Shown piece after piece: positions 44,292 through 51,897 of a DNA stretch of 51,897 nucleotides. Source of the stretch: Thiohalophilus sp. GTDB taxonomy: Bacteria; Pseudomonadota; Gammaproteobacteria; UBA6429; Thiohalophilaceae. The DNA lies in assembly GCF_034521165.1 (NCBI RefSeq), contig NZ_JAXHMV010000006.1, positions 1 to 51,897 on the forward strand. Direction: 5' to 3'. The position numbers were made by a program, and so were the translations under genes. The notes below the pieces were generated by a model. The model saw nothing but the letters and a program-made list of their open reading frames with translations, was not told where the DNA came from and ran no database searches. How positions within the stretch are numbered: the first letter of the stretch is position 1; each line of letters begins with the position of its first letter.

Positions 44292-45677
44292 TTAGGCAGT
44301 CGGGAACATTTTGCCCGGATTCAAAATGCCCTTTGGATCAAAGTCCTGCTTGATGCGTCGCATCAGTTCCAGCGTGACCGGGTCGATCTCGCGGCCGACG
44401 AATTCCTGTTTTTCAATGCCCACGCCGTGTTCGCCGGAGAGGGTGCCGTCGAGTTCGAGCACCAGGCTGAACACGTCGTCCAGGCATTGATGGGCGCGCT
44501 GCATTTCCTCTTCGTCGTCGGGGTTGGCGAGCAGGTTGACGTGGATGTTGCCGTTGCCGGCATGGCCGAAGTTGACGATGGTGATGCCGTACTGTTCGGC
44601 GAGGGCGGTCAGGCCGTTGATCAGGGCCGGAATGTTGGAGACCGGGACCACCACGTCCTCGTTGATCTTCTTCGGAGCAATGGTGCGCAGTGCCGGGGAC
44701 AGGGCCTTGCGGGTTTGCCACAGGGCCTGGATCGCCTGTTCGGTTTCGGCGCGATGGAGTTGCAGCAGGCCGTCATTGTCGGCCGCTTTGCTGACGGCAT
44801 CGAGATCATGTTGCATCGAGGCCTCGGAGCCGTCGACTTCGATCATCAACATGGCGCCGGCCTGCTCGGGCAGGCTGGCATCGGAATAGTCACGAATCAT
44901 CGCAATGGCCTTGCCGTCCATAAATTCCAGCGCATAGGGCACCACTGGCTGGGCCATGATGGCGGAGACCGCCCGCGCGGCGCTGTCGATGTCGCGATAA
45001 AGGATCTGCAGGGTCCGTTTGGTTTGCGGCAGGGGCGTGAGTTTGAGGGTGGCCTCGGTAATGATGGCCAGGGTGCCCTCGGAGCCGATCAGCAAACGGG
45101 TCAGGTCGTAACCGACCACGCCCTTGGTGGTGTAAACACCGGTGCGGATACTCTTGCCTTCGCCGGTGACCGCACGCAACCCGAAAACGTTATCGCGCGG
45201 TGTCCCGTATTTGATGGCCCGCGGACCGGCCGAGTTGTAGGCCAGGTTGCCACCGACCGAGCAATAGGCGGCACTGGTGGGATCGGGCGGCCAGAAGAAA
45301 CCATGTTCGGCGGCGGCATCCTGCACCTGCTGATTGGTGACACCGGGTTCGACGACCATGTAACGGTTGGCCGGATCGATTTTGACAATCCGGTTCAGCC
45401 GTTCGGTCGACAGAACGACGCCTCCCTGCAACGGGACGCTGGCGCCAGTGGTGCCGGTACCGCGTCCGCGTGCAGTCAGCGGGATGGAAAATTCATGGCA
45501 TAAGCGTACCACCGCCGCGACCTGTTCATGATCGGCGGGCAGGGCCACCCGCTCCGGCGCGGTGTGACGCCGGCTGTTGTCGTAACCATAGTTCCAGGTT
45601 TCGGCGGGATCGCTCAGCAGTCCCTCGTCACCGAGAATCTGCTGCAGGCGGGTGATAAAGGCCCGGGGTAAAGCCAT
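44292..45677 (-). CDS. FAD-linked 2-hydroxyacid oxidase/dehydrogenase (GlcD-like)
   Basis: 461 residues. The PCMH-type FAD domain includes ARGRGTGTTGASVPLQGG and TGEGKSIRTGVYTTKG-like segments; the FAD oxidase C-terminal domain carries ETEQAIQ ... and the NFGHAGNGNIHVN motif with GTLSGEHGVGIEKQ. Members oxidise glycolate, D-lactate or D-2-hydroxyglutarate. No partner GlcE/GlcF gene is present, so a D-lactate or D-2-hydroxyglutarate dehydrogenase is as likely as GlcD. It is coupled to diaA upstream (TAATG). Confidence 0.9.
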   Translation of the reverse strand: MALPRAFITRLQQILGDEGLLSDPAETWNYGYDNSRRHTAPERVALPADHEQVAAVVRLCHEFSIPLTARGRGTGTTGASVPLQGGVVLSTERLNRIVKIDPANRYMVVEPGVTNQQVQDAAAEHGFFWPPDPTSAAYCSVGGNLAYNSAGPRAIKYGTPRDNVFGLRAVTGEGKSIRTGVYTTKGVVGYDLTRLLIGSEGTLAIITEATLKLTPLPQTKRTLQILYRDIDSAARAVSAIMAQPVVPYALEFMDGKAIAMIRDYSDASLPEQAGAMLMIEVDGSEASMQHDLDAVSKAADNDGLLQLHRAETEQAIQALWQTRKALSPALRTIAPKKINEDVVVPVSNIPALINGLTALAEQYGITIVNFGHAGNGNIHVNLLANPDDEEEMQRAHQCLDDVFSLVLELDGTLSGEHGVGIEKQEFVGREIDPVTLELMRRIKQDFDPKGILNPGKMFPTA

Positions 45678-46261
45678 TAACCGAACAGTTGCGCGTCGAT
45701 CTGGTGACAGAAACAGTGGATCGCCAGCAGATGGACTTCCTGAATGCGCGCGGTGATCTCGGCGGGAACGCGGATCTCGACATCGCTGCCCTGCAGCAAC
45801 CGGCCGATGTCACCGCCATCACGACCGGTCAGGGCAATCACCTGCAAACCCCGGGTGTGGGCCGCTTCAATGGCACTGATGACATTCGGCGAGTTGCCGC
45901 TGGTGGAGATGGCCAGCAGCAGATCATCGGGTTTGCCCAGGGCGCGAACCTGTTTGGCAAAGATCTGGTTGAAATCGTAATCGTTGGCGATCGCGGTTAA
46001 CGCCGAGGTGTCGGTAGTCAGGGCAATGGCCGCCAGCTCGGGACGTTCGCGCTCGAAGCGACAGACCAGTTCGGCGGCAAAGTGCTGGGCATCGGCTGCG
46101 GAGCCGCCGTTGCCGCAGCTGAGAATCTTGTTCCCGCGTTGCAGGGCGGCGACCATCAGCTCAACAGCGCGGGCGATGGGGTCGGCCAGGACCGGTTTGG
46201 CCTGTAGCTTGGTCTCGACGCTGGCGTCGAACAGGTGCTGGACGTTGTCACTGATACTCAT
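45677..46261 (-). CDS. diaA: SIS-domain protein DiaA
   Basis: 194 residues, a single SIS sugar-isomerase domain: CGNGGSAADAQHFAAELVCRF, then ISTSGNSPNVI and the C-terminal IQEVHLLAIHCFCHQID. It could be DiaA (DnaA-binding replication initiator partner) or GmhA (sedoheptulose 7-phosphate isomerase). The order lpoA-yraN-this gene matches E. coli lpoA-yraN-diaA, which favours DiaA. In E. coli dolP follows; here the FAD oxidase gene takes that place. Confidence 0.88.
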   Translation of the reverse strand: MSISDNVQHLFDASVETKLQAKPVLADPIARAVELMVAALQRGNKILSCGNGGSAADAQHFAAELVCRFERERPELAAIALTTDTSALTAIANDYDFNQIFAKQVRALGKPDDLLLAISTSGNSPNVISAIEAAHTRGLQVIALTGRDGGDIGRLLQGSDVEIRVPAEITARIQEVHLLAIHCFCHQIDAQLFG

Positions 46262-46264
46262 ACA

Positions 46265-46642
46265 TCAATCCTGAATCTGGATGGCATCGGGATGCCAGTC
46301 AATACGGGGGGCGTTTCCCTCGCCACTGATGGCAACGACATCGAAACGGCTGGTCAGTCGGGCCTGTTTCGGGTTGTTTTGTAAATAGAATAGCGCGGTT
46401 GTCACCAGTTTTCTCTGTTTTTGGCGGTCGACCGTTTCGGCGGCACTGCCGTAGCGGTCGTTGCGGCGATAGCGCACTTCGACAAACACCAGGCTGTCAC
46501 CATCGCGCATGATCAGATCGATCTCGCCCCGCCGGCAGCGGAAGTTGGCCTGCTCAAAACGCAGCCCCTGTCGTTCCAGATACCGGCGCGCCAGTTGTTC
46601 GGCCTGGTTTCCGCGTTGTGCGCCTCCAGGCCGGGCCCACAT
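46265..46642 (-). CDS. yraN: YraN family (UPF0102) protein
   Basis: 125 residues. The UPF0102 nuclease-like fold is visible: GNQAEQLARRYLERQGLRF, CRRGEIDLIMRDG and VFVEVRYR, with the acidic and Lys-type residues of a restriction endonuclease-like active site. The biological function is unknown. It sits between lpoA and diaA as in E. coli, 3 bp before the diaA start and 4 bp after the lpoA stop, so it is in the same operon. Confidence 0.92.
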   Translation of the reverse strand: MWARPGGAQRGNQAEQLARRYLERQGLRFEQANFRCRRGEIDLIMRDGDSLVFVEVRYRRNDRYGSAAETVDRQKQRKLVTTALFYLQNNPKQARLTSRFDVVAISGEGNAPRIDWHPDAIQIQD

Positions 46643-46646
46643 GCCA

Positions 46647-48515
46647 TTACAACCCTTCGTCCAGCGCTACCGGCCGGCCGCTGCGGAATTTAACCCAGGT
46701 CAGCTGGCGTTTGATGCGCTGCATGGGGTCCAGGCTCAAACTGCCGGTTTCACCGTCGTAACGCTCGTAAGGGTAAGCCTTGAGCGTGTTGAGGGCGGAG
46801 ATGATGCTATAGGCGTCGATGCCCAGGGCATACAACCGCTGCAGACTGTTGCCGGCCTGGGAAATATATTGCTCGATTTGCGGGCGCAGACCGCGATGCG
46901 TGGTGCTGCCAGCCAGAACCCAGGGCATGTCCCCGAAGATCAAACCGTCCATGTCGCGATCCCGTTCCTGATTCAGACTGCCGGTAAACACGTGCGATGT
47001 CGCATAAACGGGCACATCGGACGCATGATAGAACTTGAGCTGCGGGCGAATCTGACGTGCCTGGCGCGGATAGGCCGCCAGGAAAATAAAATCCAGATCC
47101 TTGCGTCGACGCGGTTCGAATTTGATGTCCCGATCCAGCAGCAGTCGCATGCCCCGGGCACGGCGCTGACTTTCGGTGATATTGAGCAGATCCTGAATCG
47201 GGCCGGAGAAATCCTGGCGCTCGGCATTGTATTGCTGGGTTTCGATCACCTTGCCGCCGAGTTGCTCCCAGCGTTGCTGAAACGCGGTATAGACCCGTTC
47301 GCCCCAGCTGCCGCCGGGAATCAGCGCGACACTGTTGACATGACCATCCAGCCAGGTTCGCTCGGCAACCTGACGGGCCTCCTCTTCGGGAGAGAGGCCG
47401 AACTGAAAGAGTTGCTCGGGAACGTTCTGCTCGTGGATATAGTTCAGTGCCAGCAGCGGTGTGGCCAGTTCCTCTTCAGCGAGTACATGCTCGATAGATT
47501 CCTTATTCAGCGGGCCGATAATGAAGTCGCTCTGCTCGGCAATAGCCTGTCGATAGGCCGCCAGGGCGCTCTGCTGATCGGCACCGGTATCGTAAAACCG
47601 GATGCGTTGTTCGTGTTGCCGGGAACGGGCGAAATAGGCGGCGATAATGCCGTCGCGCACGGCTTCGGCCGCCTGGCCAAAGCGGCTGTCAAACGGCAAC
47701 AGCACGGCGATGCGATGCGGTGTGAGAATATCCTGCTGGCGACGTTCCAGCAGCCCCTTGAGGATACTTTCCTGCGCCGGGTGCTCGGGATAGCTCTGGC
47801 GCCATTCTTCGACACGGCGATTGAGGATTTCGGGTTTTAACTGGTAAGCCTTGCTGATTTGTACCAGTTCCATCCAGCCGCCAAGCACATTCTTGCCGGT
47901 GGCCATGCGCATCTGGGCAAGGCTGCGCTCATTGAGCATGGCGAGGGCTTCCCAGATGGCCCGCTGGTTTGCCTCAATGAGCCCCGGGTTTTGCAGATGC
48001 GTTTCGCGCTCGACCAGTTCGTGCGCGGTATCGATCCGGTTGCCGAGCATGGTGTAAGCGGCGGCGCGTAACTGGCGATAATCGGCCAGATAGAACGGTC
48101 TGACCCGTTGCGGCGGCGTCTGCTCCAGAATGTGCAGGACATCCTGGGGGCGACGTTCACTGAGCGCGATGTGCGCCTCGGTCAGATGCAGTAAAAACAG
48201 CTGTTCGCGGTTGCGTGAGTCAGGCTGGATGGTTTCAAGAATCTGTCGACTCTTGTGAATCCGGGTATCGCGCGCCAGCGCGGCGGCCGTGCGCAGCAGA
48301 AAATTGGTCTGTTGCGCGCCGCTGGCCTGTTTGGCCAGATCGTTGAAGGCCGCGGCCGCTTCGGCGAATGCGCCGCTGGCCAGCAGGCGTTCCGCTTCGG
48401 CAACCGGGTCGGTTTCCTTGACGATTTCGGGTTCTTGCGGCACGCCGGCACAACCGGCCAGCAGAAGCGTTACAATCATGATCCACAGGGATATCAGTCG
48501 ACGTGGCATTCTCAC
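46647..48515 (-). CDS. lpoA: Penicillin-binding protein activator LpoA
   Basis: 622 residues. The N-terminus is a lipoprotein signal with lipobox LLLAGC, targeting the outer membrane. The N-terminal roughly 270 residues form TPR-like helices (AEAERLLASGAFAEAAAAFN and so on). The C-terminal half is a periplasmic-binding-like LppC domain starting RIAVLLPFDSRFGQAAEAV. LpoA reaches through the periplasm and stimulates the transpeptidase activity of PBP1A. First gene of the minus-strand lpoA-yraN-diaA-oxidase run, divergent from rsmI. Confidence 0.93.
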   Translation of the reverse strand: MRMPRRLISLWIMIVTLLLAGCAGVPQEPEIVKETDPVAEAERLLASGAFAEAAAAFNDLAKQASGAQQTNFLLRTAAALARDTRIHKSRQILETIQPDSRNREQLFLLHLTEAHIALSERRPQDVLHILEQTPPQRVRPFYLADYRQLRAAAYTMLGNRIDTAHELVERETHLQNPGLIEANQRAIWEALAMLNERSLAQMRMATGKNVLGGWMELVQISKAYQLKPEILNRRVEEWRQSYPEHPAQESILKGLLERRQQDILTPHRIAVLLPFDSRFGQAAEAVRDGIIAAYFARSRQHEQRIRFYDTGADQQSALAAYRQAIAEQSDFIIGPLNKESIEHVLAEEELATPLLALNYIHEQNVPEQLFQFGLSPEEEARQVAERTWLDGHVNSVALIPGGSWGERVYTAFQQRWEQLGGKVIETQQYNAERQDFSGPIQDLLNITESQRRARGMRLLLDRDIKFEPRRRKDLDFIFLAAYPRQARQIRPQLKFYHASDVPVYATSHVFTGSLNQERDRDMDGLIFGDMPWVLAGSTTHRGLRPQIEQYISQAGNSLQRLYALGIDAYSIISALNTLKAYPYERYDGETGSLSLDPMQRIKRQLTWVKFRSGRPVALDEGL

Positions 48516-48580
48516 TTCATCGGGTTCCTGTTTTTGCTGTATAAAAGGCGGATGAATTCAATTCTGGCGGAAATTATACC

Positions 48581-49423
48581 GTGAACTCTGAAAACAGTGC
48601 GCTCTATGTTGTCGCAACCCCGATCGGAAATCTCGGCGACATGTCACAACGTGCCGTGGAAATCCTGCAACAGGTGGCGCTCATCGCGGCAGAGGATACC
48701 CGGCACAGCGCGCGTCTGCTGCGGCATTTTGCCGTGACAACCCCGTGTGTGGCGCTGCACGAACATAACGAGCGGGAACAGAGTAGCAGATTGTTACAAC
48801 GTCTTGCCAATGGCGAAAGCGTGGCCCTGATTGCCGATGCCGGCACGCCGCTGCTCAGCGATCCCGGTTTTCATCTGGTCCAGCAGGCTCGTCTGCAGGG
48901 GATCCGGGTGATTCCGGTGCCCGGCCCCAGTGCGGTCGTCGCGGCCCTGTCGGTCAGTGGGCTGCCCACCGACTGTTTCAAGTTTATCGGCTTTTTACCG
49001 GCCAAATCCGCCGCGCGCCGTCAACGGCTGGCGGCTCTGGTCGCCGAGCCCTGCACGCTGGCATTTTACGAATCGCCACACCGGATTCTGGAGAGTCTGG
49101 CGGACATGGGCGAGGTCCTGGGCCGGGATCGGGATGCCGTGCTGGCCCGGGAGTTGACCAAGACCTTCGAAACCGTGCAGGGCGGCAGCCTGGACGAACT
49201 GCATGCCTTTGTCAGCCGCGATGCCAATCAGCAAAAAGGGGAGATGGTGTTGCTGGTGGCGGGCGCGCCGGCGGTGGAGGCGGCCCTCAACCCGGAAGTC
49301 GAGCGGATTCTGGGAGTCTTGCTGGAGGAACTCCCCGTCAAACAGGCGGCGGCGCTGGCCGCGCGGATTACCGGGGTCAAAAAGAACCAGCTCTATCAAC
49401 AGGCGCTGGTGATGAAAAATTAA
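48581..49423 (+). CDS. rsmI: 16S rRNA 2'-O-ribose C1402 methyltransferase RsmI
   Basis: 280 residues from GTG 48581. TP-methylase motifs: LYVVATPIGNLGDMSQRAVEIL, AEDTRHSARLL, ALIADAGTPLLSDPG and VPGPSAVVAALSVSG, then FIGFLPAKSAARRQRL. It methylates the ribose of C1402 in 16S rRNA together with RsmH, which is also in this window (50535). The divergent arrangement with lpoA matches E. coli. Confidence 0.95.
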   Translation: MNSENSALYVVATPIGNLGDMSQRAVEILQQVALIAAEDTRHSARLLRHFAVTTPCVALHEHNEREQSSRLLQRLANGESVALIADAGTPLLSDPGFHLVQQARLQGIRVIPVPGPSAVVAALSVSGLPTDCFKFIGFLPAKSAARRQRLAALVAEPCTLAFYESPHRILESLADMGEVLGRDRDAVLARELTKTFETVQGGSLDELHAFVSRDANQQKGEMVLLVAGAPAVEAALNPEVERILGVLLEELPVKQAAALAARITGVKKNQLYQQALVMKN

Positions 49424-49460
49424 TCAGCCGGGGTTTCACCCGCCAGGAACATACTTATTA

Positions 49461-49466
49461 TATAAT
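49461..49466 (+). promoter_or_regulatory. Probable -10 box of rnpB
   Basis: TATAAT precedes the start of the RNase P RNA (49475) by 8 bases. I see no good -35 at the usual distance; TTTCAC at 49434-49439 is 21 bp away. The downstream position fits transcription starting around 49473. Confidence 0.6.
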
Positions 49467-49474
49467 AGGTGCAA

Positions 49475-49826
49475 GAGTCGGCCTGACAGTCGCTCCGCCC
49501 CTGGCGGGGAGGAAAGTCCGGGCTCCATCGGGCGGGATGCCAGGTAACGCCTGGGAGGCGCGAGCCTACGGAAAGTGCCGCAGAAAATATACCGCCCAAG
49601 CCGCGCAAGCGGCCGGTAAGGGTGAAATGGTGCGGTAAGAGCGCACCGCGCCGGTGGTAACACCGGTGGCAGGGTAAACCCCATCCGGAGCAAGACCAAA
49701 TAGGGGAGCAGGCCGCAAGGCCACGTGTGGCCCACACGGTTCCCGGGTAGGTCGCTAGAGGTGCGCGGTGACGCGCATCCCAGATGAATGACTGTCCACG
49801 ACAGAACCCGGCTTAACGGCCGACTC
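49475..49826 (+). ncRNA. rnpB: RNase P RNA (type A)
   Basis: About 352 bases. The P1 stem pairs GAGTCGGCC (49475) with GGCCGACTC (49818-49826). The conserved core GAGGAAAGTCCGGGC is near 49511, and the other conserved region, CACGACAGAACCCGGCTTA, near 49796. Internal stems such as the GCCGGTGG/CCACCGGC-like arms and GGGTAAACCCC are present. It is the ribozyme that cuts the 5' leader from tRNA precursors. It lies between rsmI and mraZ, and a T-rich run (CTCTTTCTTCTTG) follows as a likely terminator. Confidence 0.97.
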
Positions 49827-49985
49827 TTTCTTCTTGTTCTACATCAACTCCATCCTGTAAGTTGTTGTTTTTACGTCGCCCAGGCCCCGCCTGTGCAGTG
49901 GCTTCGGCGCGTCCTCCACCCGTGGGCTGCGTCGCTAAGTTATTGTCAGACAAGAAAGAATTCCCGCTTTTGTGGCGCTGTTTGC

Positions 49986-50015
49986 TTGACACTTGGGCAT
50001 ATTGCTACCTATAGT
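49986..50015 (+). promoter_or_regulatory. Sigma-70 promoter of the dcw cluster
   Basis: TTGACA (49986-49991) and TATAGT (50010-50015) separated by 18 bp, a strong sigma-70 match 57 bp upstream of mraZ. It should drive mraZ-rsmH-ftsL-ftsI. Confidence 0.8.
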
Positions 50016-50034
50016 GTATCAAAGTGGATCAATG

Positions 50035-50063
50035 TGGGAATTAATGGGATTTCATCCCTGGGG
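50035..50063 (+). promoter_or_regulatory. MraZ operator (TGGGN repeats)
   Basis: TGGGA at 50035-50039 and TGGGA at 50045-50049 are exactly 10 bp apart, start to start, with a further TGGGG at 50059-50063. MraZ is known to bind tandem TGGGN boxes 10 bp apart to repress its own operon. The third box is off the 10-bp register by 4 bp. Confidence 0.75.
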
Positions 50064-50071
50064 AAACCAAC

Positions 50072-50530
50072 GTGTTTCGTGGCGTCAATACACTCAGCCT
50101 GGATACCAAGGGCCGCATGGCCATGCCGAGTCGATATCGGGATGGGGTGCTCGAGCAGTCCGACGGGCAACTGGTGATTACTGTCGATCGCAGTGATCCG
50201 TGCCTGTTGCTGTATCCGTTGCCCGAATGGGAAGAGATCGAGCGCAAGCTCGTTCGGCTGGGTAACCTGAACGCCACGGCCCGCCGCCTGCAACGCCTGC
50301 TGATCGGCCACGCCACCGAGCTGGAGCTGGACAGTCACGGCCGCATCCTTATCCCGCCGCCACTTCGTGAATTCGCCAAACTGGATAAACGCATTGCCCT
50401 GACCGGGCAAGGCAACAAGTTCGAAATCTGGGACGAACAGACCTGGAACGAACAGCGCGACCAATGGATTACTCAGGAAAACCAGGAGGAGTCGGAACTG
50501 TCCGCTGAGCTGGAAACACTGTCTTTATAA
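50072..50530 (+). CDS. mraZ: Transcriptional regulator MraZ
   Basis: 152 residues from GTG 50072. Two SpoVT/AbrB-type half-domains with the DxxxR motif are visible: LDTKGRMAMPSRYR near residue 10 and LDSHGRILIPPPLRE near residue 92. It forms rings and controls the division/cell-wall (dcw) operon that it heads. The upstream operator boxes match its known target. An acidic C-terminal tail is present. The stop is 4 bp before rsmH. Confidence 0.95.
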   Translation: MFRGVNTLSLDTKGRMAMPSRYRDGVLEQSDGQLVITVDRSDPCLLLYPLPEWEEIERKLVRLGNLNATARRLQRLLIGHATELELDSHGRILIPPPLREFAKLDKRIALTGQGNKFEIWDEQTWNEQRDQWITQENQEESELSAELETLSL

Positions 50531-50534
50531 AACC

Positions 50535-51467
50535 ATGAACGGCAAACAGGAACATTTGCCCGTTCTGCTGGAAGAGGCGATAAGGGGTATGAATATCAAA
50601 CCGGACGGTCGTTATATCGACGGCACTTTCGGGCGCGGTGGCCATAGTGCGGCCATACTCGCGTGCCTGGGTGACGACGGTCGTCTGCTCGCCTTTGACA
50701 AGGACCCGCAGGCCCTGCATATCGCGCAGGATCGATTCTCCCACGATTCACGTTTTCATATCGTCCAGGATTCCTTTGCCCACATGGCGCCCCACATCGC
50801 CGAACAGGGCTGGGATCAGGTCGACGGGATCCTGCTCGATCTGGGCGTTTCCTCGCCGCAACTCGACGACGCCACGCGCGGGTTCAGTTTCCAGAAAGAG
50901 GGGCCGCTGGACATGCGCATGGATACCACGCGCGGTCCGACCGCCGCGCAATGGCTGGCCGAGGCCAGTGAAAAGGACATCGCCCGCGTATTAAAGGAAT
51001 ATGGTGAAGAGCGTTTTGCCAAGCGTATCGCCCGGGCCATCGTCGCCGCGCGTAAGGAGCAGCCGATCACGACCACCAAACAACTGTCCGCGATTGTTGC
51101 CGCGGCCAACCCGGCCTGGGAAAAGGGCAAGGACCCGGCTACTCGCGCTTTTCAGGCAATTCGTATCTATATCAACCAGGAACTGGACGAGCTGGATGAG
51201 TGCCTGTCGCAGGTTACCGATCTGCTCGTGCCGGGGGGGCGACTCGTGGTGATCAGCTTTCACTCCCTGGAAGATCGTCGGGTCAAGCAGTTCATGCGCA
51301 AGCAGAGCAAGGGGGATGATTTTCCGCCTGATCTGCCGGTGATGCAGAGTCAGCTCAAGCCGAAGATGAAGCTCATCAGCAAGGCGCAGCAGGCTGGTGA
51401 TGAGGAGGTTGCGAAAAATCCACGTGCCCGCAGCGCTGTATTGCGCGTTGCGGAGAAACTGTCATGA
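50535..51467 (+). CDS. rsmH: 16S rRNA (cytosine-1402-N4) methyltransferase RsmH
   Basis: 310 residues. The SAM-binding motif is DGTFGRGGHSAAIL, followed by LAFDKDPQAL, DGILLDLGVSSPQLD and the substrate-domain motif VISFHSLEDRRVKQFM. It adds the N4-methyl group to C1402 of 16S rRNA; RsmI in the same window adds the 2'-O-methyl to the same nucleotide. It overlaps ftsL by four bases (ATGA). Confidence 0.96.
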   Translation: MNGKQEHLPVLLEEAIRGMNIKPDGRYIDGTFGRGGHSAAILACLGDDGRLLAFDKDPQALHIAQDRFSHDSRFHIVQDSFAHMAPHIAEQGWDQVDGILLDLGVSSPQLDDATRGFSFQKEGPLDMRMDTTRGPTAAQWLAEASEKDIARVLKEYGEERFAKRIARAIVAARKEQPITTTKQLSAIVAAANPAWEKGKDPATRAFQAIRIYINQELDELDECLSQVTDLLVPGGRLVVISFHSLEDRRVKQFMRKQSKGDDFPPDLPVMQSQLKPKMKLISKAQQAGDEEVAKNPRARSAVLRVAEKLS

Positions 51468-51730
51468 AAGCTGAATGGCTGCTGATTCCGTTGATTTTTG
51501 CCGTGCTCGCTTCGGCCATCGGCGTTGTGTATTCAACGCATTACAGCCGCAAGTTGTTCGTGGAACTGACCGAGCTCAAGCAGACCCGCGATGAGCTGAA
51601 TGTGGAGTGGGGACAGTTGCAGCTGGAACAAAGTACCTGGGCCACTCACGGACGTATCGAGGAACTGGCGCGCAAGAAACTGAACATGAAGCCACTGGAT
51701 TATAAACAGGTCATCATTCTAAAACCATGA
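51464..51730 (+). CDS. ftsL: Cell division protein FtsL
   Basis: 88 residues. A short cytoplasmic start, one transmembrane helix (about 5-24) and a periplasmic coiled coil with a heptad pattern (LFVELTELKQTRDELNVEW) fit FtsL, the FtsQLB partner that activates septal peptidoglycan synthesis. Its stop overlaps the ftsI start codon. Confidence 0.9.
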   Translation: MKAEWLLIPLIFAVLASAIGVVYSTHYSRKLFVELTELKQTRDELNVEWGQLQLEQSTWATHGRIEELARKKLNMKPLDYKQVIILKP

Positions 51731-51897
51731 AACAGCAAGTCTACAAACCGGCTTCGGCGTTTCGCCTGATCACAGTGATGCTGGCATTACTGTCGATCAC
51801 GCTGGTGCTGTTATGGCGCGCCGTGGATCTGCATGTGGTGAACAAGGCCTTTTTGCAAAACCAGGAGAATATGAACTGACGAAGGAATACCTGGAAA
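51727..51897 (+). CDS. ftsI: FtsI (PBP3) N-terminal start, partial at window edge
   Basis: The frame starts at ATG 51727 inside the ftsL stop and encodes a cytoplasmic KQQVYKPASAFRL segment and a transmembrane helix with VMLALLSITLVLLW, then AVDLHVVNKAFLQNQ, matching the start of septal transpeptidase FtsI. An in-frame TGA at 51877-51879 ends it at about residue 50, where FtsI normally continues with GDARxLR and the dimerisation domain. A frameshift or sequence error in the last 30 bases before the edge is likely. Only the first 171 bases are visible. Confidence 0.75.

Noticed and set aside
46509..47840. A 443-residue plus-strand frame opposite yraN and lpoA
   Set aside because: It overlaps two well-supported genes and shows no domain; it is a GC-driven shadow frame.
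1..51897. CRISPR arrays and tRNA genes
   Set aside because: I looked for regularly spaced short direct repeats and cloverleaf-type sequences and found none.

Overview
The window is a chromosomal segment of a gammaproteobacterium, most likely a free-living, probably sulfur-oxidising or otherwise autotrophic member of the Chromatiales/Ectothiorhodospiraceae type. The evidence is gene order and content: the E. coli-like block rsmI / lpoA-yraN-diaA, rnpB, the start of the dcw cluster (mraZ-rsmH-ftsL-ftsI), petABC-sspA-sspB next to a degS-like protease, and a DAB-type inorganic carbon transporter operon. No species is claimed.

Layout. 1-3804: a beta-barrel outer-membrane protein and a c-di-GMP phosphodiesterase set in dispersed repeats. 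3805-16031: an accessory island. It holds a DUF3800 gene without a normal start codon, a complete IS3 element with a TAG target duplication, two almost identical group II introns in opposite orientation, an integron-cassette remnant between them (at least two attC sites, three cassette genes, no integrase in view), a truncated IS110 transposase, an HNH protein with an unrecognised C-terminal region, a lipoprotein, and a second IS3-type element that splits a 55-codon membrane protein gene. 16121-25923: a PDC sensor protein, a CinA-type protein, a run of membrane-lipid and sugar-transfer genes (flippase-like protein, phosphoesterase-like/GT4 fusion, PAP2 phosphatase), a RibD-type reductase, a holin-like protein, an MBL hydrolase and a gamma-glutamylcyclotransferase. 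26157-32049: the DAB operon (dabB, a membrane subunit, dabA, a PII-like protein), with frameshifts in the two membrane-subunit genes. 32806-51897: a GGDEF/EAL receptor, malate synthase G, degS, Nif3, petABC, sspAB, an FAD oxidase, diaA, yraN, lpoA, rsmI, rnpB, mraZ, rsmH, ftsL and the 5' end of ftsI.

How they work together. The right half is core metabolism and cell growth: cytochrome bc1 (petABC), stringent-starvation and ClpXP adaptor proteins, envelope stress proteolysis, peptidoglycan synthase activation, ribosomal RNA methylation and cell division. The DAB operon would feed bicarbonate to carbon fixation, but its two frameshifts leave its state uncertain. The left third is a mobile landing zone. 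Both group II introns, the IS3 element and one further site share a short GAAAAAGGGGACGKAG-like motif, and the intron's EBS1 loop is complementary to the last six or seven bases before each insertion.

The best candidates for new biology are the phosphoesterase-like/GT4 fusion, whose phosphoesterase half has lost nearly all metal ligands (19300-21525); the integron remnant and intron pair (5983-13435); and the HNH protein (10405-11493).
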